A stretch of DNA of 64,000 bases from Planctomycetaceae bacterium. Lineage in GTDB: Bacteria; Planctomycetota; Planctomycetia; Pirellulales; PALSA-1355. Both the position numbers and the translations under genes were made by a program. Below the pieces are notes generated by a model. That model was not told the DNA's origin, ran no database searches, and saw only the letters and a list, made by a program, of their open reading frames with translations. This document shows, in pieces, positions 52,003-59,954 of this stretch (positions within the stretch are counted from its first letter, which is position 1; each line of letters starts with the position of its first letter). The stretch spans positions 18,151 through 82,150 of the forward strand of contig PLYM01000213.1 of NCBI GenBank assembly GCA_003153375.1, given 5' to 3'.

Positions 52003-54891
52003 ATGATGCAACGATTGCCTCGCCTTGTTTTTTTGGGGATGTTCGCGGGGATCTTGGGCCTGACGGCTCGCGATGCCCAGGCCTCGACACGCATCGATAA
52101 CGTTTCGCTGCGCGGGCTGCAGGCCGGCGCGACGACGACGCTGGTGATCGAGGGCGGTGATTTGCTGCCCGAGCCGCGCGTGATGTTGTCGGTGCCGACG
52201 GCCAAGCTGTCGATCAAGCCCGGCGCCACGGCGGCCCGCTTGGAAGTGGAAATCGCGCTCGAGCCCGACACCGCGCCGGGCATCTACCTGTTGCGGGTCG
52301 CTTCGGCCGGCGGCATTTCGGAACCGGTGGCCTTGGGCGTCGACGGTTTGTCGCAAATTGCCATGGCCCCGCGCGTGCCAGGCCCGAACGTGGCCATGAC
52401 CGGCAATTGCAATGGCAACATGGTGGTCAGCACCGTGCTGGCTGGCAAGAAAGATGAGCCGATCGTCGTCGAAGTCGAAAGCCGGCGACTGGGCGCCAAC
52501 TTCGAGCCGATCGTACACGTGTACGACGCGCGCCGTCGGCAGATTGCCTGGAGCCAAGGGCTGCCGTCGATGGGCGGCGATGCCCGCTTGTCGGCCACGT
52601 TTCCCGCTGATGGCGACTACACGATCGAACTGCACGACGCGGTCTATCGCGGCGGCGATCCGGGCTTCTTCCGTTTGAAGATCGGGCAGCTTCGCTATGC
52701 CGACCTGGCCTATCCGATGGCGGTGCAAGAAGGAACGCCCGCGACCTTTCAATTTGCCGCGACGAATCTGCCGGCCGAAACTCGGGCCAGCGCCACCTGG
52801 CCGACGATCGGCGGGTTGCCGCTCGCGTACAACCCGGCGCCGTGGCCGATGGGCGTGACGTCGACGACGGGTTCGCGGCCGGTCGTGATGGTCAGCAATC
52901 ATGCCGAGGTGCTGGAAGTCGACTCGGGCGATAAACTGCAAGAGATTCCGGCCGCGCCGGTGGCCATCAACGGCCGCATTGTCACCAAGGGGCGGCAAGA
53001 TCGCTATCGATTGACGGTCGCGCCGGGATCGCAATTGCGGTTTGACGTGTTGGCGCGCCGCGCGGGCTCATCGTTGGATGGCGTGCTGTCGATTCAAAAC
53101 GAACAGGGGGCTGAACTGGCCGGCAATGACGACCGGCCGGGCACGAGCGATCCGGGGCTCGACTTCAAAGTGCCCGACAATGTGAATGCCGTGGTCGTGG
53201 CGATTCGCGATCTCGAAGGGCGCGGAGGCAACGATTTTGTCTATCGCATCTCGATCATGCCGATCGGCTTGCCCGACTATGCGCTCTCGCTCGACGAAGC
53301 GCGCTACCTGGTGCCCAAGGACGGCGCGGCGCTGGCGCGCGTGCGGGTGGCGCGGGCCGGATACAACGGAGCCATCAAGCTCAACTTCGCCAATCTGCCA
53401 ACCAGCGTCTCGATCACCGGCGATGAGATTCCCGCAGGGGCCAGCGAGGCCCTGGTCACGCTCAGCGCGCCAGGGCTCAGTCCCGCGCAGTCGCTGACGA
53501 CGATCGTGGGCGCGAGCAGCGAGCCCAACACGGCAATCAAGCGGGCGGCGCTGGCGCCCCGGACGGCTGTCAACAAGCGGCAGCCCTGGCTGGGCGATGA
53601 AGTGGCCGTGGCCGTCACGGTGCCCAGCCCGATGTTGCTGGTGTGGGATTTGTTTAGCCCCGACACGAAATTTTCCCTGGGTACTCCGCTGCCGGTGAAT
53701 TTGCGGGTCAATCGGGCCATGGGCGTCAGCGGTGCGGTCAACCTGTCGCTGCTGACCACGCAGATCACGCCGCGCAAGAAAGTGAAAGTCAACAATGTAG
53801 ACAAGGAAGTCGATGACGTGGAACGCACGATTCGTTTCGCGGCTGCGCCGATGATTGCCGCCGATCAATCGGAAGCGACGGCCACGATCCTCGTGCCGAC
53901 CGACTTGCCGCAAATTGCTTATGACCTGGCGATCGAAGTCCAGTTGTTGGGCGCCGATAACAAGACCGTCGTGGCCTCGGCCGTGACGCCCGCGCGGCGG
54001 ATGACGGCCGGCCTGCCGATTTCGCTGGAATTGGCCACCCAGGGCCCCGCCGAAGCCCGCGCCGGACTGGGCCCGGCTGGTAAGTTGACTGGCAAGATTC
54101 ATCGCGTGCCCGGCTTCTCGGCGGCGGTGTCGGTGAGCCTGGCGGGACTGCCCAAGGGGGTGGTTTCTCCCAGCGTCGTGGTGCCCGGCGACAAGAGCGA
54201 ATTCGAATTGCCGCTCACGCTCCCCTATGGCACGGCCGAGGGCGACCTGCCGAACGTGAAACTGGTAGGCACGAGCCAGCTCGATGCCAAGCAGCCGCAA
54301 CTGGTCGTGAACGCCCAGGAGATTCCGGTGGCGCTGAAAGTCGTGAAGGGAGAAAAGCCGCCGGTCGAAAAGCCGTTGACGATCTTTGAAGATCAGCCCG
54401 AGTTTGTCGCCAACCTGACGCAGGGCGGCGGACAGGCCAGTCTGATCAGCGACGAGAAGTTTTCCGGCACGGCCAGTATCAAGGTGACGCCCGATCAGCG
54501 ATTCAATCCGGCGCTGCCCGGCTTGGGCGTGAAGATTCGCGAGAAGCCCGGCCCGGGCGAATATCGCTATCTACAATTCGCCTGGAAGAAGCAAGGCGGC
54601 CAGTCGATTTGTCTGCAATTGAACCACGACGGCCAGTGGGGACCCGCCGGCACCAGTCCCGCCAAGTTCCGCTACCACGCCGGCCCGGCGGGCGAAGTGT
54701 TTGGCGGCTCGATCGGCGTCGATGCCAATCTGCCGGGCGCGCTCACGCTGGTGACCCGCGACCTGTTCGCCGATTTCGGCGAGTTCACTTTCACCGGCAT
54801 CGCGCTCACGCCCGTCGATGGCGAGTTCGGCCTCTACGACCACATCTACCTGGGCACGACGCCGGAAGATTTCGAGTTGGTGAAGCCGTAG
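52003..54891 (+). CDS. Large exported beta-rich protein with PPC-like domain
   Basis: 962 residues; signal peptide (LPRLVFLGMFAGILGLTARDAQA). The N-terminal half consists of Ig/PPC-like beta domains with the pre-peptidase C-terminal pattern (AINGRIVTKGRQDRYRLTVAPGSQLRFDVLARRAGSSLDGVLSIQN; GLDFKVPDNVNAVVVAIRDLEGRG). Further Ig-like repeats follow, and a last beta-sandwich (KVTPDQRFNPALPG; LQFAWKKQGGQSICLQLNHD), perhaps carbohydrate-binding. Planctomycete proteins of this plan are often cell-surface proteins; no enzymatic domain is visible. It ends before repeat family B copy 2. Confidence 0.8.
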   Translation: MMQRLPRLVFLGMFAGILGLTARDAQASTRIDNVSLRGLQAGATTTLVIEGGDLLPEPRVMLSVPTAKLSIKPGATAARLEVEIALEPDTAPGIYLLRVASAGGISEPVALGVDGLSQIAMAPRVPGPNVAMTGNCNGNMVVSTVLAGKKDEPIVVEVESRRLGANFEPIVHVYDARRRQIAWSQGLPSMGGDARLSATFPADGDYTIELHDAVYRGGDPGFFRLKIGQLRYADLAYPMAVQEGTPATFQFAATNLPAETRASATWPTIGGLPLAYNPAPWPMGVTSTTGSRPVVMVSNHAEVLEVDSGDKLQEIPAAPVAINGRIVTKGRQDRYRLTVAPGSQLRFDVLARRAGSSLDGVLSIQNEQGAELAGNDDRPGTSDPGLDFKVPDNVNAVVVAIRDLEGRGGNDFVYRISIMPIGLPDYALSLDEARYLVPKDGAALARVRVARAGYNGAIKLNFANLPTSVSITGDEIPAGASEALVTLSAPGLSPAQSLTTIVGASSEPNTAIKRAALAPRTAVNKRQPWLGDEVAVAVTVPSPMLLVWDLFSPDTKFSLGTPLPVNLRVNRAMGVSGAVNLSLLTTQITPRKKVKVNNVDKEVDDVERTIRFAAAPMIAADQSEATATILVPTDLPQIAYDLAIEVQLLGADNKTVVASAVTPARRMTAGLPISLELATQGPAEARAGLGPAGKLTGKIHRVPGFSAAVSVSLAGLPKGVVSPSVVVPGDKSEFELPLTLPYGTAEGDLPNVKLVGTSQLDAKQPQLVVNAQEIPVALKVVKGEKPPVEKPLTIFEDQPEFVANLTQGGGQASLISDEKFSGTASIKVTPDQRFNPALPGLGVKIREKPGPGEYRYLQFAWKKQGGQSICLQLNHDGQWGPAGTSPAKFRYHAGPAGEVFGGSIGVDANLPGALTLVTRDLFADFGEFTFTGIALTPVDGEFGLYDHIYLGTTPEDFELVKP

Positions 54892-54932
54892 GGGGATGAC
54901 GGCACCCACGTGCCGTCGGGTTCCCTTTCACC

Positions 54933-54992
54933 AGCCCGAAGCGCTAGCGAGGGAGATCGACCACCGACCCTTGCTTGCGCTGCGGGCTAATG
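54933..54992. repeat. Palindromic repeat family B, copy 2
   Basis: Left arm AGCCCGAAGCGCTAGCGAGG (54933-54952) and right arm CTTGCTTGCGCTGCGGGCTA (54970-54989), separated by 17 nt including the loop. Arms pair with three or four mismatches. It lies between two converging genes, consistent with a bidirectional terminator. Confidence 0.8.
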
Positions 54993-55039
54993 GACGCGCG
55001 TATGGTCCAGAAGAGAGTTCTGAATGATGCAGCGTTTTC

Positions 55040-55756
55040 TCACGCTTCGCCGCGGGCGACGAAGCGGTAGCCGGCGCCGCGGACGCTGAGGAAGTGCTTG
55101 GGGTGGGCGGGGTCTTCCTCGAAGTACTTGCGCAGGTTGACGATGAAATTGTCGACGGTGCGCGTGGTGGGCACGTGCGACATGCCCCAGACGTGTTCGA
55201 GCAGCTCGGCGCGGGTGACGACCGAGCCCTCGTTTTCGGCGAAATAACGCAACAGCTTCATCTCGGTGTGGGTGAGCCGCAACTGCTCTTCGCCCACGAC
55301 GACGGCAAAGGTGTCGAAGTTGATCCGGGCGCGGCCGAATTCGTAGACGGCGCCCACTTCCTTGCGGTCAGGGCGGGGGCTGCTCTTGGCGCGGCGGCCC
55401 AGCAGGTTGCGAGTCATGCTCAGCAGTTCTTCCAGCTCGAACGGCTTTTGCAAGTACTGATCGGCGCCGACGTCGTAGCCGCGAATCCGGTCTTCGACCA
55501 GCGTGCGGGCGCTGAGCATCAGCACGGGCACGTCGATTCCCTTCTCGCGCAGGGCTTCGCACACCGCGTAGCCGCTCATGCCGGGCAGCATCAGGTCCAG
55601 AATCACCAGGTCGGGCGTGCCGGCGGGTTCCTCGAACAATTTGAGCGCGGCGGAGCCGTCGCCGGCGGTCGTGACCTCGTAGCCTTCGGCTTCGAGATTG
55701 TATTTGATGCCGAACGCCAGGTGCTGTTCGTCTTCGACAACCAGGATGTGTTGCAT
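55040..55756 (-). CDS. OmpR/PhoB-family response regulator
   Basis: 238 residues from ATG 55756. Receiver domain: acidic pair in VVEDEQHLAFGI, phospho-acceptor Asp54 in VILDLMLPGMSGYAV, Thr/Ser in MLSARTLV, Lys in QYLQKPFELEEL. Winged-helix output domain, residues about 135-236: LRLTHTEMKLLRYFAENEGSVVTRAELLEHVWG, TVDNFIVNLRKYFEEDPAHPKHFLSVRGAGYRF. DNA-binding regulator controlled by the sensor kinase 28 nt upstream on the same strand. Targets unknown. Confidence 0.95.
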   Translation of the reverse strand: MQHILVVEDEQHLAFGIKYNLEAEGYEVTTAGDGSAALKLFEEPAGTPDLVILDLMLPGMSGYAVCEALREKGIDVPVLMLSARTLVEDRIRGYDVGADQYLQKPFELEELLSMTRNLLGRRAKSSPRPDRKEVGAVYEFGRARINFDTFAVVVGEEQLRLTHTEMKLLRYFAENEGSVVTRAELLEHVWGMSHVPTTRTVDNFIVNLRKYFEEDPAHPKHFLSVRGAGYRFVARGEA

Positions 55757-55784
55757 GGGCCACCGCCGCGGGGAGTCTGACATT

Positions 55785-56741
55785 CTATCGCACCGCATCC
55801 TGGCGGTCCGCCACGGCGGGGGCCGGCGGCGGTTCGCGCGGGGGCGCCGGACGCTGGGCCGGCAACTGCACTTCGAAGACCGTGCCGCTCTGACCGGGCC
55901 GATCGCGCACCGTGATCCTGCCGTCGAGCCGTTTGACCAGGGTGCGGACGATGAACAGCCCCAGCCCGGTGCCGGCTTGCGAGCGCTCCAACTCGCTGCC
56001 CAAGCGCACGAAGCGGCCAAAGATCTTGCGGCGCAGCTTGGCTGGAATGCCGCGGCCGTTGTCGACGATGCGGACGACGACGTGATCGTCGACAAAGTGC
56101 GAATCGACTTCGACGATCGGCTCGGCGCCGCCGTACTTCACCCCGTTGTCGATCAGGTTGCGGAAGACCATTTCGATGTCGATCGGCCGGGCTCGTAAGA
56201 TGGCCGGGGTGGTGTTGAGCCGCACGGTCGTGGTGGGTAAGTGATAGCGGAGGCAGACGGTCTCGGCACAGCTTGCCAGCACGCTGGCCAGCTCGACGTC
56301 GATGACGTCGGTTTCGACCGGCTGCTGGTCGAGACGGGCCGCGTCGAGCATGTGGTTGATCAGGTTGTCGAGCCGCTCGACGTCGTCGAGCATGAAGCGG
56401 TAGAAATTGGCTTGCTGCTCCTCGGTCACGCTGCGCCGCGCCAGCGTTTGCAAGTAGAGTTTGAGCGAGGCGATCGGCGATTTCAGCTCGTGGCTCACGC
56501 TATCGATGAAATTCGACTGCCGCTGATTGAGGCGGATGTTCTTGATCGAAATCAGCAGGTAGAGCACCACGCCCACCAGCACCAGCACCAGAAACGAGGT
56601 GCCGACCACGAGCAGCACCCAAAAGCCGGCGCTCTCGCCCACCTCGCGGGCGGTGAGGATCACCCAGCCGACGATCAGCGCGACGACCATGACGATCATC
56701 ACGACCGCCAGCGTAATCGGCCAGCTATAGGAATTGCGCAT
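55785..56741 (-). CDS. Membrane sensor histidine kinase
   Basis: 318 residues from ATG 56741 (GGGAGG 4 nt upstream). Two transmembrane segments, about 7-30 and 38-66, with a very short periplasmic loop, so it probably senses in the membrane or through a partner. HisKA H-box SVSHELKSPIASLKLY (His84). HATPase: NLIDNGVKYGG (N box), VDNGRGIPAKLRRKIFGRFVR (G1), TGLGLFIVR (G2). Pro-rich C-terminal tail. It phosphorylates the downstream OmpR-type regulator. Confidence 0.93.
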   Translation of the reverse strand: MRNSYSWPITLAVVMIVMVVALIVGWVILTAREVGESAGFWVLLVVGTSFLVLVLVGVVLYLLISIKNIRLNQRQSNFIDSVSHELKSPIASLKLYLQTLARRSVTEEQQANFYRFMLDDVERLDNLINHMLDAARLDQQPVETDVIDVELASVLASCAETVCLRYHLPTTTVRLNTTPAILRARPIDIEMVFRNLIDNGVKYGGAEPIVEVDSHFVDDHVVVRIVDNGRGIPAKLRRKIFGRFVRLGSELERSQAGTGLGLFIVRTLVKRLDGRITVRDRPGQSGTVFEVQLPAQRPAPPREPPPAPAVADRQDAVR

Positions 56742-57407
56742 CGAGCCTCCCGCACACGGACGAAATTTCAAACGCGCGGCCGGCCGCCCGTCGCTGGCAC
56801 GCTGGTCCGCATCTTGAGCCTACTAGGCTCGAACCGAGCGTCAAGTGCTCGCCGGCGAGCCGTTTGTGTCGTTAGTCGATCGAGACGGCGGTCGAGGCGG
56901 TCGAGATTGGGCCGATCGCGGCACGACAAGTGCAACACCCGGGGCTCGACGTCGTGGCGGTGCTCGAACCAGGAGCGCCTGCTAGCGACGGAAGCGCCGG
57001 AAACGGGCGAAAACACGGCGAAAAACGGAACTTTCTTGTGTGCCGGCCGCGAAATTGACATTGTAAGAAAGGGCGAGACTTATCATGATGTGCCGCTCTC
57101 GAAAACACCCTTCGAGAGTGCGTTGCAAACCTTGAATCCCCGCCGTCGCAAAGCCAACCACGTGCTACTTTGGGTCCAGCAAGGATGCTCGACCCTGTGC
57201 CCAGCGACGTCACGCGCTTCAGTGCGCAGTTCGACATGGAGGTCGCTCGAGCGGTTTCCCCGCCAGGTCCTGCGCTCCTAGAGCGCCTGTTCCTGAGCCG
57301 GCGGGAAGCTCCCCGACGATTGGCTCCGCGCGCCACGGCGCGCGCGAGCGAGGAGTTTACTGACCAGGAAAGTCAGTTGGGGCGGATTTTTTCCACGGAG
57401 GGAACCT
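56742..57407. other. Long intergenic region, no gene seen
   Basis: 666 nt between the histidine kinase (minus) and the thioredoxin-protease gene (plus), so it should contain both promoters. A TTGACA at 57055-57060 is followed by TATCAT only after 20 nt, too far for a confident promoter. Frames open in it show no coding character. The right end has the GGAGG site for the next gene. Confidence 0.5.
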
Positions 57408-58868
57408 ATGGTCTCGTTGCACTTGGCGGCTCTGGTAGCGGCGCTTTCCGGAGTTGGCGAGACGGTGCTCTTGGATTTCCAAGCCCCTTGGTGCGGGCCC
57501 TGCCGCGCCATGGAATCCACCGTTGACCAGATCGAACGTGCCGGCTATCCGGTGCGCAAAGTCAACATTGATCAAGACCCGGCGTTGGCCGGGCAATTCA
57601 ACGTCCACAGCATTCCCTGCTTCGTGCTGGTGGTCGACGGCAAGGAAACCGGCCGCGTCGCCGGCAACGTGCGTGGATCGGAAATCGTCGAGCTATTCTC
57701 GAAAGCCGGCATCGGCCCGCACGACTCGAAACTGGCCGTCGCCCGTGCCCAATCGCCCGATTCGTTCGTGCGAACCGTGGCGCTACCCAGTGAACCTGAC
57801 CAGAATCCGCTGACGCGCTCTCGCGCGGCACATGGCCCCGGCCTGGTTCGCCAATTGAGCACTCCCTCGGTTTCCTCGCAGGAACTGATCGAATCGAGCG
57901 TGCGACTGACGATTCAGGATCCGAAGGGCAGCTCCTATGGCTCGGGCACGATCATCGATAGCCGGCAGGGCGAAGCGCTGGTGCTGACCTGCGGTCACAT
58001 TTTCCGCGACGCGCAAGGCCAGGGGCAGATCTTCGTCGATCTGTTCGGCCCCAACGCGCCGCAGAAGCTGGTGGGGCGCTTGATCGCCTATGACGACAAG
58101 AACAATGACATCGGACTGGTATCGATTCGTCCGGGCGTGCCGGTGCGGGTGGCGGGAGTCGCGCCCAAGGGCTATCGCTTCGCCAAGGGCGATCGCGTGA
58201 CCACGGTCGGTTGCAACAACGGCGGTCCGGCCACGGCGCTCGAAACCAAGATTACGTCGATCGATAAATTCCTCGGCGCCCCCAACGTGCAAGTCGCCGG
58301 TCTGCCGGTGCAAGGTCGCAGCGGTGGCGGTTTGTTCACGGCCGACGGCCAGGTGATCGGCGTTTGCAATGCCGCCGACCCGGCCGACAACGAAGGCCTG
58401 TATGCGGCGCTAGGCACAATCCATCAGCAACTCGACAAGGCCGGACTGGCCGTCGTCTATGAAAACCGTGCGGCTCAAGCCGCGCCGCCCGCGCAACTGG
58501 CCGCGGTGCCGAGCATGCCCGCGCGGATGCCGGCGCCACAGCAGACCGCCGCCCGGGCTCCGCGTGGCGCCGTGCTGACGCCGGGCCCCGTGCCGCCGCA
58601 AGGCGTAATGACCGACGCCGAACGGGCCACGCTGGCCGAGCTGCGCAGTCGCGGTGGCAGTGCCGAGGTGATCTGTATCGTTCGCTCGCTATCGAACCCA
58701 GGCGCCAAGAGCGAAGTGATCATGCTCGATCACGCCTCGCCCGACTTCCTGCGTCAATTGAGCGCCGATCGCTCGGCTCAGGAAGCGCGGCATTTGACGT
58801 CGCTCAACGTGCGGAAGCGGCAGCCGCAAGTGCCGCCGCGCGACCCGCAAGCTGAGGGGACTCGGTAG
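57408..58868 (+). CDS. Thioredoxin - trypsin-like serine protease fusion
   Basis: 486 residues from ATG 57408 (GGAGG 7 nt upstream). Residues about 8-100 are a thioredoxin domain: VLLDFQAPWCGPCRAM with Cys29 and Cys32, cis-Pro loop VHSIPCFVLVVDG. After a linker, residues about 160-435 are a trypsin/HtrA-like protease. Triad: His197 in LVLTCGHIF, Asp234 in KNNDIGLVSI, Ser305 in VQGRSGGGLF. A Pro/Ala linker and a roughly 70-residue C-terminal domain follow. No signal peptide before the thioredoxin fold. The fusion suggests a protease acting on, or regulated by, disulfides (inference). Confidence 0.88.
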   Translation: MVSLHLAALVAALSGVGETVLLDFQAPWCGPCRAMESTVDQIERAGYPVRKVNIDQDPALAGQFNVHSIPCFVLVVDGKETGRVAGNVRGSEIVELFSKAGIGPHDSKLAVARAQSPDSFVRTVALPSEPDQNPLTRSRAAHGPGLVRQLSTPSVSSQELIESSVRLTIQDPKGSSYGSGTIIDSRQGEALVLTCGHIFRDAQGQGQIFVDLFGPNAPQKLVGRLIAYDDKNNDIGLVSIRPGVPVRVAGVAPKGYRFAKGDRVTTVGCNNGGPATALETKITSIDKFLGAPNVQVAGLPVQGRSGGGLFTADGQVIGVCNAADPADNEGLYAALGTIHQQLDKAGLAVVYENRAAQAAPPAQLAAVPSMPARMPAPQQTAARAPRGAVLTPGPVPPQGVMTDAERATLAELRSRGGSAEVICIVRSLSNPGAKSEVIMLDHASPDFLRQLSADRSAQEARHLTSLNVRKRQPQVPPRDPQAEGTR

Positions 58869-58900
58869 GTCGTTGCCCGGGAAACGTACTCTTCGGGTGC

Positions 58901-58923
58901 CACTGCTGGCTTGTCCAGCAGTG
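58901..58923. repeat. Palindromic repeat family A, copy 2
   Basis: CACTGCTGG-CTTGT-CCAGCAGTG, perfect 9-bp arms, 32 nt after the thioredoxin-protease stop. It sits 31 nt from copy 3, which carries the complementary loop. Confidence 0.9.
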
Positions 58924-58954
58924 AGACCTGCCGAGCGTCATGGGGCCACGAGGA

Positions 58955-58978
58955 CACTGCTGGACAAAGCCAGCAGTG
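58955..58978. repeat. Palindromic repeat family A, copy 3
   Basis: CACTGCTGG-ACAAAG-CCAGCAGTG, loop one base longer than the other copies. Together with copy 2 it forms a 78-nt pair which could fold into two hairpins or one larger cruciform before the histidine phosphatase gene. Confidence 0.9.
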
Positions 58979-59104
58979 GCACCCAGAAATGCGGAGGCGC
59001 ACCCGCGTTTTGCTGATCGGTGACGTGCGCTCATTTGCTCCGAATTGCACCTCAGGCTAGGCTAACGGCTGCCGGCATTCGGTGGTTTGCAGCTTGAGGG
59101 GCCC

Positions 59105-59725
59105 ATGAAGCTGTTCTGCGTTCGTCACGGTGAAACTCTTTTCAACTCGGCCGGTCGCATTCAGGGGCAATCCGATAGCCAACTTTCGCCGCTGGGGCTG
59201 CGGCAGTGCGCGGCCGTCGCCGATGTGCTCGCCGGACAGCCGATCGACGCGGTGATCGCCAGCCCGTTGAGCCGCGCGCTGGATAGCGCGCGGGTGATTG
59301 CCGAGCGGCTGAAACTCACGGTGCAGGTCGAGCCGCGGTTGATGGAGATCAACGCCGGCATCTTTCAGGGTCATTCCTGGGAAGAAATCGACCAGACGTT
59401 TCCACAAGACGCCCTTCGCTGGCGCAGCCAGGATCCTGACTATCGGATTCCGCAGGGCGAGTCGCGTCGCGACCTGATGGAGCGGGCCGCCACGGCGTTT
59501 GCCGCCATTCGCGAGGCCGGCTATCGGCAGGCCGTGGTCGTGGCCCACGGCGGTTCGCTGTCGGCCGCGTTCAAGTCATTGCTGAGCGTGCCGGCCGAGC
59601 GCAATCCGTTCTCCTTGGCCAACGGCTCGATCAGCACGATCGAATGGCAAAAGGATTTTCGCTTGCTGTCGCTCAACGAGACGTGTCACCTGCGCGACGC
59701 GCGGTCGGGCAGCGGCGATTTGTAG
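59105..59725 (+). CDS. Histidine phosphatase (phosphoglycerate mutase-like) family protein
   Basis: 206 residues from ATG 59105 (GAGGGG 4 nt upstream; an ATG 18 nt earlier lies before that site). RHGE motif with catalytic His at residue 8 (KLFCVRHGETLFN), then SPLSRALDSARVIAERL, the Glu-containing LMEINAGIFQGHSWEEID, and the second His in VVAHGGSLSAAFKSLL. These are the residues of dPGM-like phosphatases; GpmB- or CobC-like, the substrate not determinable. Cytoplasmic. No close neighbour on the same strand besides the repeat pair upstream. Confidence 0.92.
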   Translation: MKLFCVRHGETLFNSAGRIQGQSDSQLSPLGLRQCAAVADVLAGQPIDAVIASPLSRALDSARVIAERLKLTVQVEPRLMEINAGIFQGHSWEEIDQTFPQDALRWRSQDPDYRIPQGESRRDLMERAATAFAAIREAGYRQAVVVAHGGSLSAAFKSLLSVPAERNPFSLANGSISTIEWQKDFRLLSLNETCHLRDARSGSGDL

Positions 59726-59954
59726 GGCGGCGATGGGCGCCGCGGGGGAGTGGGCCGAAGTTCCCGGGGAGCGAGCGATCGTTTCAGGTGGTCAGTTCGC
59801 CCCATTGGGCCTATCGGGGCGGCACTGGCGGCGATTCACTGCGCCGCACTGGGGTCAGGGTTCTCGATGAGCTGCATTCGGCGCGACCTTCAAATCGGTT
59901 TCCTGCCACAGCTGCTCTTCCCACTTTTGCACTTCCTCACTCGTCGAATCGCGC

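Noticed and set aside
56768..57061. 97-codon minus-strand frame in the long intergenic gap
   Set aside because: Arg/Ser-rich, no ribosome site, no recognisable content.
58901..58978. CRISPR repeats
   Set aside because: Only two close palindromes in opposite orientation, no regular spacers and no cas genes.
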